From: Bacteroidales bacterium
Lineage (GTDB): Bacteria > Bacteroidota > Bacteroidia > Bacteroidales > BM520
NCBI GenBank assembly: GCA_016285515.1
Contig: JAEEQW010000009.1
Coordinates: 69,561-109,343 of the forward strand
Length of the DNA stretch: 39,783 nt
Reading direction: 5' to 3'
The notes below the pieces were generated by a model. It saw nothing but the letters and a program-made list of their open reading frames with translations. It had not been told where the DNA came from and ran no database searches. Every line of letters begins with the position of its first letter. Within the stretch, counting starts at the first letter, position 1. The position numbers were made by a program, and so were the translations under genes. This document shows, one piece after another, positions 16,445 to 25,963 of the stretch.

Positions 16445-17800
16445 TTAAATGTTTTTAATTATGTCCCTGAGCAGACGGTTGAAATCAATCTCATGGTCGG
16501 GCTTAGGAGAATATCCAAGTATTACGACCACCAGGTCTTTGGATGGTATTATGAAAATCTGCTGACCGTCGTGTCCGACGCAGGAATACATATCCTCCGG
16601 AACATCTGGAAAATGCCTGTCTGCATTCAACCAGAAAAAGCTGCCATATTGTTTTGCACTGGCTGATGCAGGTGTGCGGGTATATTTTACCCAGGATTCG
16701 GGAAGTATGCGTTGTCCGGCGAACATGCCGTTGTTTAGGTATAGTAGTCCGAAACGGGCGAAATTACGCGCAGTGGTGTACAGGTAGGAAGAACCTACCG
16801 GTGTCCCGCTCATATCAGTTTCGAAGTAAACATCTCGGATTCCGAGGGGAGCAAACAGCCTGTTGCCTATATATGCGTAGAAGTCTTCGTCAGAATCGAA
16901 TTTGCCACGGAGATACCTCATGACTATGTTTGTGCTTCCGGAAGAATAGTACCAGAAGGTTCCAGGCTTGTGTTTCAAGGATTTGCCAATGGCGTAATAG
17001 CCCATGTCTTCCTCCCTGTGGAGCATTAAATTCACATCCGAGCGTGCCCCATAGTCTTCGTTCCACTCAAGACCGCTCTGCATTTGCATAATATCGTTCA
17101 GTGTGATGTCTTTTCTTTCATCGTTCTGCCATTCGGGAATGTCCATCGGAACGTTGATATCCACAATTCCATCGGAAGCCATGAGACCAACTATGGCATT
17201 GGTGAAACTTTTGGCCATACTCCAGGAAAGTAATGGGGTGTTGACATTACAATTGTAACCATAACGCTCTGCCACTATGTTGCCATTATGGAGAACTACG
17301 AAGGCAAACGGAGTGCCGTTATAGACCTTGTCATCGACAAGTGCTTTGGAAATTGGCTCAATTTTATGTGTGAGCTGTTGGTCGGCTGAATCAATGTCTG
17401 TTGGAATTATGTAGCCCAAAGGCCATAAAATTGTATCGGGGTCGCATGAAACGAACTCCGGAAGTTTAGCTCTGCTATACAGATTTGCTTTATCACCACG
17501 CAAAAGAGTCACTCCATAATCAGGTATGTAAACTGCATTCGATTTGCCCCAAAGAAAACGGCTGGTTACAGTTTTGTTTTCATAGTCTATCGTGTTGTGA
17601 GTGAACCTGATGAATGAGAAGTTCAAATCCAGATTCTCCACATCATCCTGTTCCCTGCCGGATATGAAAACTGCTGAGGCAAGATTCTTGGCTGCATAGC
17701 CGGTTATGATGCACATCAAACTGTTCAGGTAAATAATAACAGCAACAATGGCTGCCAGAACTAAACCCGTCACACTCCAAAGTATGGCTTTTCTTCTCAT
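16445..17800 (-). CDS. Membrane-anchored serine hydrolase, beta-lactamase/class C-like
   Basis: A 451-residue protein with one N-terminal TM helix (about residues 7-27), after which the enzyme faces the periplasm. The catalytic core shows SMAK (Ser194-Lys197), a YSSGSTN motif serving as the Tyr-x-Asn-type element, and HDGQ in place of the KTG triad. This is the pattern of the beta-lactamase/D-alanyl-D-alanine peptidase/esterase clan (PF00144). It may act as a peptidase, esterase or amidase; resistance to beta-lactams should not be assumed. It converges on the DUF4838 gene (30-bp gap) and is divergent from the GH20 gene. A -7 element lies at 17834-17827. Confidence 0.9.
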   Translation of the reverse strand: MRRKAILWSVTGLVLAAIVAVIIYLNSLMCIITGYAAKNLASAVFISGREQDDVENLDLNFSFIRFTHNTIDYENKTVTSRFLWGKSNAVYIPDYGVTLLRGDKANLYSRAKLPEFVSCDPDTILWPLGYIIPTDIDSADQQLTHKIEPISKALVDDKVYNGTPFAFVVLHNGNIVAERYGYNCNVNTPLLSWSMAKSFTNAIVGLMASDGIVDINVPMDIPEWQNDERKDITLNDIMQMQSGLEWNEDYGARSDVNLMLHREEDMGYYAIGKSLKHKPGTFWYYSSGSTNIVMRYLRGKFDSDEDFYAYIGNRLFAPLGIRDVYFETDMSGTPVGSSYLYTTARNFARFGLLYLNNGMFAGQRILPESWVKYTRTPASASAKQYGSFFWLNADRHFPDVPEDMYSCVGHDGQQIFIIPSKDLVVVILGYSPKPDHEIDFNRLLRDIIKNI

Positions 17801-17826
17801 TTGCTTTTAGAAATTATGATAGTTTG

Positions 17827-17834
17827 CAAAAATA
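17827..17834 (-). promoter_or_regulatory. -7 element of the serine hydrolase gene
   Basis: The minus strand reads TATTTTTG, 26 nt before the start codon at 17800. The -33 box is not recognisable. Confidence 0.5.
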
Positions 17835-17919
17835 TAAAATCTATTTATGAAACGGCTCTTTATACCAAAATAGTTTCCGATTATTCCTCGCAACTGGAGC
17901 AAGTTTACTATAATTTGAT

Positions 17920-17928
17920 TATCTTTGC
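17920..17928 (+). promoter_or_regulatory. -7 element of the GH20 gene
   Basis: TATCTTTG (position good to one base), about 24 nt before the ATG at 17952. A longer reading frame that begins with TTG inside this element is rejected as the start. Confidence 0.55.
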
Positions 17929-17951
17929 CTAAAATTCAAAATACTATCCCA

Positions 17952-20078
17952 ATGAAAAAACTGGCCCTAATCTGCATCATGGCGTTGCTTTTCGCCTCCT
18001 GCACCAAACAACTTCCTCAAGCCAATTACGATATCATTCCACAACCTAAGGAGTTGTCGATAACGAATGAAAAACCTTTTGTGATTCAGTCGGGCACCAT
18101 CGTTTACTATGAAGAAGGCTTGCAGCGCGAAGCACAGTTCCTCAGCGAATATGTAAACGACATCATGGGATTTGCCATGAACGTAGAAAAATATCAAGAC
18201 CAAACGGATGGTATAGTGTTGAAGCTCGTTCCCGATGATTTCAACCAAGCCGAGTCCTACGAAATCAACGTCACACCAACTCAAGTCGCTGTCAAAGGCG
18301 CTGATGCAGCTGGCGTGTTCTATGGCGTCCAGACCATTCGTAAGAGCCTCCCTAACTGCCAGCCGCAAACTAACTGTTGCCAACTGTCCACTTGTACTAT
18401 CCGCGACTGGCCAAACTTTCCCTATCGTGGAATGCATCTCGACCCTTGTCGCCACTTTATGGATTTGGACTCGGTAAAGATATACATTGACATGTTAGCC
18501 TTGCACAACATGAACCAGTTTCATTTCCATCTCAGCGAGGACCAAGGCTGGCGTATCGAAATCAAGAAATACCCTGAACTTACCAAGGTGGGCGCTTATC
18601 GCAACGGCACTGTTATCGGTCGCAACGGTCGGATTTATGACACCATCCGCTATGGTGGCTTTTATACCCAAGAGCAACTCCGCGACCTTGTGCAATATGC
18701 CGCTGAGCGTCATGTTAACATCATCCCTGAAATCGACCTGCCCGGTCACATGCAGGCGGCTTTGGCATCGTATCCTTGGTTGGGTTGCACGGGTGGACCA
18801 TACGAGGTGTGGCGTCGCTGGGGCGTGTCGGACGATGTGCTCTGCGCCGGTAACGAGGCGACCATGCAGTTCGTTGAGGACGTGCTTAACGAGGTGATGG
18901 ACATCTTTCCTTCGCCATATATCCATATCGGTGGCGACGAGTGTCCCAAGGTGCGTTGGCAGCAGTGTCCGAAGTGCCAGAAGAAGATTAAAGAGTTAGG
19001 CATCAAGTCCGATGGGCGTTTCTCGAAGGAGGACTACCTGCAATCGTATGTGATGAACCGCATGGCGAAGGTGGTGGAAGCCCGTGGCCGTCGTGTCATC
19101 GGATGGGATGAGATATTGGATGGCAACGTCTCCGAGACGGCTATCATCATGAGTTGGCGTGGTACGGAAGGCGGCATCGAGGCTGCGCGGAAAGGTCACG
19201 ATGTGATTATGACTCCCTCATCGCACCTCTATTTCGACTATTACCAAAGCGAGGATCCTTCCACAGAACCTTCGTGTGTGGGCGGCTACCTGCCTGTGTC
19301 GAGGGTGTATGACTTCCGTCCGCTGCCGAAAGAGCTGACGGAGGAACAGCAGAAACACATCATCGGTGTGCAGGCCAACATCTGGACGGAGTACATCACT
19401 TCGTTCAGGCATGTGGAGTATATGGCCATGCCGCGCATGGATGCCTTGGCAGAACTGCAATGGAACAATCCTAACCCCGAGGACCGCGACTTCGACGCTT
19501 TCGTGGAGCGTTGCCGGCGCATGGCACAGCTCTACGACCTTTACCATTATAACTACGCCAAACAGATTTTCTCTCACCAGGTCTATACGGATACGGTGGT
19601 ACCGAACCTCGCCACCCGCAAGCCCATTTATCTGCGGGAGCAACCCAACGAGAAGTACGCCTCCAAAGGAGCTACTGTCCTCAACGACGGCGAAATGGGA
19701 CGCATCGCCTATACCTCAGGACGCTGGCTCGGCTTCTGGGGACAGCCACTTGATGCGGTCATCGACTTGGAGCAGCCTGCTACGATGAGTCATGTCCGTT
19801 TCCGCTCCTTGGTGGATAAGGGAGCGTGGATTTACAACCCAAGCCATGCGAGTGTGCTCGTATCTGACGACGGAGAAACCTTCCGTGAAGTGGCACAAAT
19901 GGATATTCCTATCACCACCTGGAACGACAAGGATGGTAACCTTACTTACGAGTTGAACTTTGAACCCGTCACTGCACGTTTTGTGGAAGTCATCGTCAAG
20001 GACCATATACTTCCCGAGGACCATGATGGCTTCGGCTATCCCGCCTGGATTTTCGTGGACGAGATTGAAGTGTGGTGA
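17952..20078 (+). CDS. GH20 beta-N-acetylhexosaminidase lipoprotein with C-terminal discoidin-like domain
   Basis: A 708-residue surface enzyme that releases terminal GlcNAc or GalNAc from glycans. The lipoprotein signal MKKLALICIMALLFASC places the lipid on Cys17. Residues ~24-150 are the GH20 N-terminal beta domain. The barrel begins at FPYRGMHLDPCRHF; the catalytic pair is IHIGGDECP (Asp329-Glu330), and PEIDLPGHMQAAL carries the conserved substrate-binding His. The last ~140 residues, from about 565 (ATVLNDGEMGRIAYTSGRWLGFWG), are an F5/8 type C/CBM32-like module. The pairing of a hexosaminidase with a DUF4838 lipoprotein fits host-mucin or N-glycan use; the substrate linkage is not predicted. 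Confidence 0.95.
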   Translation: MKKLALICIMALLFASCTKQLPQANYDIIPQPKELSITNEKPFVIQSGTIVYYEEGLQREAQFLSEYVNDIMGFAMNVEKYQDQTDGIVLKLVPDDFNQAESYEINVTPTQVAVKGADAAGVFYGVQTIRKSLPNCQPQTNCCQLSTCTIRDWPNFPYRGMHLDPCRHFMDLDSVKIYIDMLALHNMNQFHFHLSEDQGWRIEIKKYPELTKVGAYRNGTVIGRNGRIYDTIRYGGFYTQEQLRDLVQYAAERHVNIIPEIDLPGHMQAALASYPWLGCTGGPYEVWRRWGVSDDVLCAGNEATMQFVEDVLNEVMDIFPSPYIHIGGDECPKVRWQQCPKCQKKIKELGIKSDGRFSKEDYLQSYVMNRMAKVVEARGRRVIGWDEILDGNVSETAIIMSWRGTEGGIEAARKGHDVIMTPSSHLYFDYYQSEDPSTEPSCVGGYLPVSRVYDFRPLPKELTEEQQKHIIGVQANIWTEYITSFRHVEYMAMPRMDALAELQWNNPNPEDRDFDAFVERCRRMAQLYDLYHYNYAKQIFSHQVYTDTVVPNLATRKPIYLREQPNEKYASKGATVLNDGEMGRIAYTSGRWLGFWGQPLDAVIDLEQPATMSHVRFRSLVDKGAWIYNPSHASVLVSDDGETFREVAQMDIPITTWNDKDGNLTYELNFEPVTARFVEVIVKDHILPEDHDGFGYPAWIFVDEIEVW

Positions 20079-20170
20079 AACAGGCTGCATGAGGATGAAC
20101 AGGCAGTTATAAGATTGTGTTAAATATTGTTAAAGTCTAAATTATTTCTTGATATTGTCAAATTTTGTTG

Positions 20171-20178
20171 TACTTTTG
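20171..20178 (+). promoter_or_regulatory. -7 element of the ABC transporter operon
   Basis: TACTTTTG fits TAnnTTTG, 43 nt before the ATG at 20222. A TTG at 20150-20152 is a plausible -33 remnant. A TGTTAAA direct repeat (about 20119-20136) lies just upstream and could be a site for the GntR-type regulator encoded by the third gene. Confidence 0.5.
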
Positions 20179-20221
20179 CAGTGTTCTAATTTACTAATAC
20201 ACAAACACAAAATAAAATATC

Positions 20222-21049
20222 ATGTTAGAAATCAAGAATTTAGACTTTGGTTACAAAACTCAAGTCGTCTTCAAAAACATCAGTTTGACCTTTGAGAAAG
20301 GCAGTATCTATGGTCTTTTGGGAGAAAATGGAGTGGGGAAGACAAGCCTCCTTAAACTTATTAGTGGTCTCCAAAGTCCCTCAGCAGGTACATGTACCGT
20401 TGATGGCGTAGCCTCCTTCAACCGTTGGCCAGAAACCTTGCAGAAAATTTTCTTTATTTCCGAGGATTTCGCTGTGCCGGAAGGAACACCTGTTAATTAT
20501 ATTCATGATTTGGGCAGGTTTTACCCAAACTACGATGAGAAGCTTTTCTTCGAGCTCTGCACTGAAATGGAGGTCGATCCTGAGCGCAAGTATGGTGAAA
20601 TGTCGTTTGGACAACAGAAGAAATGCCTGATTGCCACAGCTTTGTCACTCAACACGGATTATCTCCTTTTGGATGAGCCCACCAATGGTCTCGACATCCC
20701 TTCCAAGACCTTATTCCGTCAAATTATCATGAAACATTCCAACGAGGAACGCACCATCATCATCTCCACCCATCAGGTGAAGGATGTGGAAAACCTCATT
20801 GATCCCATCATCATCCTCGATCGCGATGAAGTGTTGCTGAAGGCTTCCTTCCGCGAAATCACCGAGAAGCTTTATTTTAACTATACCACAGTGAAAGATG
20901 ATGAAGCACTTTACAGCGAAATCATGCCTGGCGGTTTCGTAAATATCTGCAGAAATCCTGAGGGTTTGGACAGCCAAGTCAACATTGAGGCGCTGTTCAA
21001 CACTGTTATGCACAACAAACAAACTATCAAAGATTTATTCAACAAATAA
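20222..21049 (+). CDS. ABC transporter ATP-binding protein
   Basis: A 275-residue cytoplasmic ATPase of an ABC-2-like exporter. Walker A is GENGVGKT (34-41), the signature MSFGQQ (127-132) deviates from LSGGQ in the usual way for this subgroup, and Walker B is YLLLDEPTNGLD with catalytic Glu152. The H-loop is in STHQVKD. The C-terminal ~70 residues are an accessory domain. It is followed after 18 bp by a membrane protein and then a GntR regulator, the YtrA-type arrangement often linked to envelope stress or peptide export. The substrate is unknown. Confidence 0.93.
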   Translation: MLEIKNLDFGYKTQVVFKNISLTFEKGSIYGLLGENGVGKTSLLKLISGLQSPSAGTCTVDGVASFNRWPETLQKIFFISEDFAVPEGTPVNYIHDLGRFYPNYDEKLFFELCTEMEVDPERKYGEMSFGQQKKCLIATALSLNTDYLLLDEPTNGLDIPSKTLFRQIIMKHSNEERTIIISTHQVKDVENLIDPIIILDRDEVLLKASFREITEKLYFNYTTVKDDEALYSEIMPGGFVNICRNPEGLDSQVNIEALFNTVMHNKQTIKDLFNK

Positions 21050-21067
21050 CGTTAACAATTACTCATT

Positions 21068-21907
21068 ATGAATAATACATTTTCTTTCAATCGTTTCAAG
21101 AATCTTTTGGTGTTAGATTGCAAAAAATATTTCAGGAATTTCAGCACCATGCTCATAGTTTTTTGCAGCCTTCCTGCCGTTTTCTGGATTTTCAACCTGC
21201 TTTTCGGCTCCACTACCGATGGTTCTGTCCGTTTCGGCTTCATCTGTATCGTGGTGGCAATCGCCATGTTGCAAGTTCCTTCCAAGGTTTACGGTAAGTC
21301 CAACCTCCCGCGTGAGGGCATCGGTTTTGCCATGCTGCCTGCTTCCTCGTTGGAAAAATTCATTAGCATGTTCATCTACTGCGCCATTGTCACGCCTATC
21401 CTTGCCTTTTTCGGCAGTTACTTGGTGGATGCGTTTCTGTCCGTATTCCCCTTTGGTGGTTTTGAGAAGCCGATTCACCTTTACACCATAAATGATCTTT
21501 TCCGCATGATTAGTGATAGCGAAGGTGCAATCCAGATGGACGATATGGCTTATCCTTTCGAGAAGATTATGCCTGTCGGCATGATGCGTACCTCATTATA
21601 CCTTAGCATCATCCAGTGGGCTGCCGTTTTCATGCTCGGCAACATGCTCTTCAAGAAGCATAAAGCTGGCAAGACTTTCGCTTGTTATTTGGGTATCAGT
21701 TATGTGCTTTCAATGATTGTGGGTGGTGTTGTCTTCGCCAATAGCGATCGTATTGAGCAATGGCTTGATAGATTCTCGGATCTCCCTACGGAAGAAATGA
21801 TTCACATGTTTCATGTGGCAACCATTTGGGGTATGGTCATCGGCATTGCCATAACGGCTTTGCTGTTGTTTTTCACCTATCGTAAGATTCAGACTCAAAA
21901 ATACTAA
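21068..21907 (+). CDS. ABC transporter membrane subunit
   Basis: A 279-residue integral membrane protein with about six hydrophobic segments: near residues 24-48, 57-70, 88-112, 173-195, 204-222 and 246-270. It should form the channel for the ATPase encoded 18 bp upstream. A short basic tail (TYRKIQTQKY) ends the protein in the cytoplasm. No family name is recognisable from sequence alone, but position and topology make the assignment safe. The GntR gene starts 3 bp after its stop. Confidence 0.85.
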   Translation: MNNTFSFNRFKNLLVLDCKKYFRNFSTMLIVFCSLPAVFWIFNLLFGSTTDGSVRFGFICIVVAIAMLQVPSKVYGKSNLPREGIGFAMLPASSLEKFISMFIYCAIVTPILAFFGSYLVDAFLSVFPFGGFEKPIHLYTINDLFRMISDSEGAIQMDDMAYPFEKIMPVGMMRTSLYLSIIQWAAVFMLGNMLFKKHKAGKTFACYLGISYVLSMIVGGVVFANSDRIEQWLDRFSDLPTEEMIHMFHVATIWGMVIGIAITALLLFFTYRKIQTQKY

Positions 21908-21910
21908 ATC

Positions 21911-22264
21911 ATGGAATTTAACGCACACAAACCCATATACTTGCAGATTTGCTCGCAACTTTATGAGCAGATTCTGCGCGGCGAACTGAAGGCTGATGAC
22001 CGCATCCTTTCAGTGCGTGACCTCGGCATCGAATTGGGCGTGAACCCCAATACCATTATGCGTTCCTACGAAACCATGCAAAATGCAGGAATAATCTATA
22101 ACAAACGAGGTATTGGCTATTTCATATCTGAAAATGCCAAAGATATCGTGCTGAGCCAAATGAAAGAGGAATTCATGAACAACGAACTGCCTGAGGTGGT
22201 TAGGAAGATGAAACTTTTAGGCATTGGCATCGATGATTTGAAACAATACTTCTCGCTTTTTTAA
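21911..22264 (+). CDS. GntR-family transcriptional regulator, YtrA type
   Basis: A 117-residue one-component regulator. The winged helix is clear: PIYLQICSQLYEQILRGELKADDRILSVRDLGIELGV is shared in outline by all GntR proteins, and NPNTIMRSYETMQNAGIIYNKRGIGYFI is the recognition helix plus wing. Only ~40 residues follow, so there is no large ligand domain, as in the YtrA subfamily tied to ABC transporters. It is the last gene of the operon, 3 bp after the permease, and probably controls the promoter at 20171-20178. In Gram-positive bacteria the regulator is usually first, so the order is inverted here. Confidence 0.92.
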   Translation: MEFNAHKPIYLQICSQLYEQILRGELKADDRILSVRDLGIELGVNPNTIMRSYETMQNAGIIYNKRGIGYFISENAKDIVLSQMKEEFMNNELPEVVRKMKLLGIGIDDLKQYFSLF

Positions 22265-22294
22265 GGAGATGTAGTGAATTTCGGAAATTATTGT

Positions 22295-22302
22295 TATCTT
22301 TG
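22295..22302 (+). promoter_or_regulatory. -7 element of the 22.3-kb lipoprotein gene
   Basis: TATCTTTG, 42 nt before the ATG at 22345. The -33 box is weak. It makes the lipoprotein a separate transcription unit from the ABC operon. Confidence 0.5.
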
Positions 22303-22344
22303 CAAGGTATTTTATTCTGAATTTGCAACTAAACGTTAAAAGAA

Positions 22345-23223
22345 ATGAACAAATTTAAACCAGCTGCGATGCTATTAGGATTGCTTGTTTTGACATCCTT
22401 ATCTTCATGCACAAAAGAAGGAGTTTACAATCCAAAAATGAAAATTCAAAGAGTGTATTGCTCTTCTACCTACACTGAAAAATATCTTAACCAGTCATGG
22501 AATTGGGATGGCAAGTTGCTGAAGTCCATCGACCACTATTGGACAGGTGGAACCCTCAGTTGGACTGAAGATTTCACTTATGATGGTAAACGCCTTGCCC
22601 GCGTTGACGATTACATCAGTTCCGAGTATGTGACTTATGCTTATGACGGAAAACTATTGAAGTCTGCCGATTACTACTACAAGGGTAGTTTGGAGTCATC
22701 CACGGCTTACACGTATGACGATGGCAAGTTGACCAAGATGGATGTAACGGAGTATGGCGCGAAAAAGTCAAAGACGGAAAGCCATTTGCAAAATGCGATC
22801 CTGCCTTTCCAATCTGAAGTGGTTAAGGTTGTTAGCAAATTTATGGCTGAAGCTTCTGCCAGAAGAACAGAAAAAGATGTTTACACCTTTACCTTGCAAT
22901 TCACGTGGGATGGCGACAACGTCAGCAAGCTTACTGCCACACAAGAAGGCTATTGGGCTACAGCAGCGCTGCAATATGATTCCAAGAATAGCCCGCTGAA
23001 AGGTTTCCACAGTCTTTATTCGGATACTGAAGAATTAGAGGGAATGTTTAATTGGTCAAAGAACAATGTCACTAAGATGATTGTTTCCGGATCGGACGGT
23101 GAAAACGAAGTGATTGATTACACTTACCAATACAATGACAACGATTACCCGATTATGGTGATAGAGCGGTATGCAGATGAATATGAAGATTATCAGTTTA
23201 CAACAAATTATGAGTATGAATAA
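22345..23223 (+). CDS. Lipoprotein with RHS/DUF4595-like beta repeats
   Basis: A 292-residue lipoprotein; the lipobox ends in LSSC with Cys22. The mature part is built of ~20-residue beta-hairpin repeats of the type F-x-Y-D-G-K-L-L (WNWDGKLLKSIDHYW, FTYDGKRLARVDDY, YAYDGKLLKSADYY, YTYDDGKLTKMDV, FTWDGDNVSKLTA, YQYNDNDYPIMV). This resembles the YD-repeat-like DUF4595 proteins of Bacteroidota surface lipoproteins. No enzymatic motif is visible. It is monocistronic, with its own -7 element and a strong terminator. Binding or structural roles are possible but unproven. Confidence 0.75.
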   Translation: MNKFKPAAMLLGLLVLTSLSSCTKEGVYNPKMKIQRVYCSSTYTEKYLNQSWNWDGKLLKSIDHYWTGGTLSWTEDFTYDGKRLARVDDYISSEYVTYAYDGKLLKSADYYYKGSLESSTAYTYDDGKLTKMDVTEYGAKKSKTESHLQNAILPFQSEVVKVVSKFMAEASARRTEKDVYTFTLQFTWDGDNVSKLTATQEGYWATAALQYDSKNSPLKGFHSLYSDTEELEGMFNWSKNNVTKMIVSGSDGENEVIDYTYQYNDNDYPIMVIERYADEYEDYQFTTNYEYE

Positions 23224-23238
23224 TCAGTGATAATCGAA

Positions 23239-23280
23239 GCAAAGAAAGCCAGAGCCCAAAATCTCTGGCTTTCTTTGTTT
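23239..23280 (+). terminator. Strong intrinsic terminator
   Basis: A perfect 15-bp stem (23240-23254 with 23263-23277) closes on an 8-nt loop and is followed by TTT. The stem core is GCCAGAG/CTCTGGC. It lies 16 bp after the lipoprotein stop. Confidence 0.85.
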
Positions 23281-23330
23281 CTAAATGAAAGATTATAATG
23301 TATTGTTACACAAAATTATACCAACATATC

Positions 23331-25940
23331 ATGAAAAAATCCCTTTTTACCATCCTCTTAGTCTTTTGCCTTGGCACGTTGTTTGGCCAATCCAACAATC
23401 TCCAACATGTTATCGTAATTATGACGGAACGTTACGATGACAGTCAACTGTTGCAAAAGACAGCGTTTATGAACAAGGAGCAACGCCGCGACTTCGTTAT
23501 CGCCGAACGAAAGGCGTTTTGTCAGGCATCGCAAGCCCAAGTGCTTGATTTTCTTGAAGGTTTCAAGAGCCTCGATATGGTCAGCGACTTGAAAGTTTTT
23601 TGGTCATTCAACGGCTTCAGTTGCTTGGCCAGCGATGAAGTCATCGCACAATTGGCTGAATGCAAGGATGTTGCCATGGTTATCCCCGATGAGATGCGCC
23701 AAATGATTCCTCAAAACGAGAAAATCACCCCCGCCACCACAAAAGCCAATGCTTGGCATGTTGACATGATCAACGCGCCTGCAGTTTGGAACTACAATGG
23801 CACAGGCTATACGGGCAACGGCGTCATAGTTGGTCTCATCGATACGGGTGTCAACTATAATCATGTCGACATTACCAACAGCATGTGGGATGGCGGCAGT
23901 GAATTTCCGCATCACGGCTATGATATTTTCTACCATGACAATGACCCCATGGACGACCATGGACATGGCACCCATACCGCTGGCATTTTGGCGGGACAAG
24001 GAACGGCAGGCACTCAGACGGGCATTGCCCCAGGTGCCAAGATTATGGCCATCAAGATTTTGAGCGAAGATGGAGAAGGCGATGCCTCCCACCTTATCCA
24101 AGGCGTTGAGTTTGCTTTGGAACATGGTGCCAACATCCTCAGCCTTTCGCTCAGCGATGTGGGAGCCGGTCCCTGTTACTACTACCGCGATGTCTTTGCC
24201 ACCTGCCTTGATGCAGGTGTGGCGGCTGCCGTGGCTTGTGGTAACGAGGGCCAAACGCAATACTCATACCCCATTCCATTCAACATCAGTGCTCCGGGCA
24301 ACTGTCCACCGCCATGGCTTCATCCCGATCAAAGAAACCTTATCGAAGGCGGCTTGACCTCAGTCATTAGTGTGGGGGCCACCGACTCCAACGATGAACA
24401 CTGTGGATTCTCCTCTGTCGGACCTACCACTTGGGCAGACGGTCCATACGTCGGCGACTACGATGACTATCCATACGAAAACGGTGACGTCAACCAGCCA
24501 GGCTTGATTCGTCCTGACATATCTGCACCTGGTGCCAACATCACATCGTTGAACTTCCAGACCTCTAATGGCTACATCGAGATGGACGGTACTTCGATGG
24601 CTACGCCATGCGTTGCCGGTGTGTTGGCTATGTTGCTTGAAGCTAACCCCGAACTGAGCCCCGCGGAATTGGACTCCATCGTTGAGTTAACCTCCGTGCG
24701 TGTTGGCAACACCATGAAAAACAACCGAGTAGGCACGGGTCGCATTGACGCCTTGGCCGCAATGAATGCCGTATTCCATCACGGTCCGACCAATCTCACC
24801 GCCGACTTCGACGGAGAACAGGTCATCCTTAACTGGACAGCTGCACCTGAAGGTATCTCCTACGATGTCTATCGCGACGGCATACGCATTGCCAACAACC
24901 TGACGGTGACAACCTTTATAGACTATATCAACTATGCAGGTTCTTACACTTATTATGTTATTGCCCATTTGGAAAACGACATAACCTCGCTCCCTTCCAA
25001 CTACGTTACCTTGACATTAGCGGTTGAGATTGAAGCCGAAATTATCAACAACTCGCGCGTGTCGTTGTCGTGGAACTTGCCGGCGGGCATTTTCGACGGC
25101 TTCGAGTCAGGCGACTTTTACCAAAACATGTGGATTAATGATGGCACCAGTCCTTGGGTCATCACCACCACGCAACCAAACACAGGCACGTATTGCGCTA
25201 AATCGACCAATACGAGCATGTTCTCCAACAGCAAGATTTCGTTGGCAGTCAACATACCCACCTCGTGTGTGGTAAGCTACTACGCACGCGTCAGTTGTTT
25301 CCCCCTTAACGGTTGCGGATTCTTCATCGATAACGTGCAATATGGTGAGACTTTGAAGGGCGATGTGCCGTGGACGCGCTACACCGTTGCCATAAGTCCG
25401 GGTAACCACATTTTGGACTGGAGATACGGTAACCAACTCGCTGAAGGTGAATACGATAACGCTTTTTATATCGATGACATCACTGTGGGTAACACCTTCG
25501 ACATCTACCGCGCCAACTGCGACGGAAGCAACATTGAACTAATCGCTACAGACGTGGCAAATGCTTATTACGTGGATTACAGTTGGGATACCTTACCGAT
25601 TGGGAGATACAAATATGGCATCAGCACTGATGACGGAAACACGATTGCATGGTCGGAATGCTTGGATTGGTTGGCCATTGGTGAGAATGATGCAATGGAA
25701 GTCAAGGTATATCCTAATCCTACCAAAGGTATTCTGTATGTACAGACGTTGTGCGCAATGTCTCTGCCAACGGAAACCGAATATAGCATCACCAGTCTGA
25801 CGGGTCAGACGCTGCTGTCAGGACGCATCACTGATGCAATCCAACAGATTGACGTGTCGGGGTTGGATTCGGGAATGTATTTCGTCAGAATTCAGAACGG
25901 TAAAGAAGTGATTGCAAAAAAAGTAAACATTATTAAGTAA
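23331..25940 (+). CDS. S8 subtilisin-like protease exported by the type IX secretion system
   Basis: An 869-residue secreted protease. The signal peptide ends at LGTLFGQ (about residue 20). Residues ~24-120 are an I9-like inhibitory propeptide. The catalytic triad is Asp171 (GLIDTGVNYNH), His212 (DDHGHGTHTAG) and Ser422 (DGTSMATP), with oxyanion Asn305 (ACGNEG). After the protease domain come a fibronectin-like segment (from about 497), a jelly-roll-like segment (GFESGDFYQNMW), and a C-terminal T9SS sorting domain (VYPNPTKGILYV to NGKEVIAKKVNIIK). An upstream in-frame ATG at 23298 lies before the signal peptide and is rejected. The TPR regulator gene follows after 23 bp, probably in the same transcript. 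Confidence 0.93.
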   Translation: MKKSLFTILLVFCLGTLFGQSNNLQHVIVIMTERYDDSQLLQKTAFMNKEQRRDFVIAERKAFCQASQAQVLDFLEGFKSLDMVSDLKVFWSFNGFSCLASDEVIAQLAECKDVAMVIPDEMRQMIPQNEKITPATTKANAWHVDMINAPAVWNYNGTGYTGNGVIVGLIDTGVNYNHVDITNSMWDGGSEFPHHGYDIFYHDNDPMDDHGHGTHTAGILAGQGTAGTQTGIAPGAKIMAIKILSEDGEGDASHLIQGVEFALEHGANILSLSLSDVGAGPCYYYRDVFATCLDAGVAAAVACGNEGQTQYSYPIPFNISAPGNCPPPWLHPDQRNLIEGGLTSVISVGATDSNDEHCGFSSVGPTTWADGPYVGDYDDYPYENGDVNQPGLIRPDISAPGANITSLNFQTSNGYIEMDGTSMATPCVAGVLAMLLEANPELSPAELDSIVELTSVRVGNTMKNNRVGTGRIDALAAMNAVFHHGPTNLTADFDGEQVILNWTAAPEGISYDVYRDGIRIANNLTVTTFIDYINYAGSYTYYVIAHLENDITSLPSNYVTLTLAVEIEAEIINNSRVSLSWNLPAGIFDGFESGDFYQNMWINDGTSPWVITTTQPNTGTYCAKSTNTSMFSNSKISLAVNIPTSCVVSYYARVSCFPLNGCGFFIDNVQYGETLKGDVPWTRYTVAISPGNHILDWRYGNQLAEGEYDNAFYIDDITVGNTFDIYRANCDGSNIELIATDVANAYYVDYSWDTLPIGRYKYGISTDDGNTIAWSECLDWLAIGENDAMEVKVYPNPTKGILYVQTLCAMSLPTETEYSITSLTGQTLLSGRITDAIQQIDVSGLDSGMYFVRIQNGKEVIAKKVNIIK

Positions 25941-25963
25941 AGTCATCGTGGCTTTTTGCCATC

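Noticed and set aside
16445..17800. Serine hydrolase considered as a resistance beta-lactamase controlled by the BlaI pair
   Set aside because: It is over 4.5 kb away, has no copy of the ATAACTAAA palindrome at its promoter, and its motifs (HDGQ in place of KTG) fit the broad esterase/peptidase group.
22345..23223. YD-like repeat lipoprotein considered as an RHS toxin
   Set aside because: It is only 292 residues, has no RHS core or C-terminal toxin part, and no immunity gene follows.
23231..23280. Hairpin considered as part of a repeat array or CRISPR
   Set aside because: Single copy, perfect stem and short T-tail right after a stop codon: an ordinary terminator.
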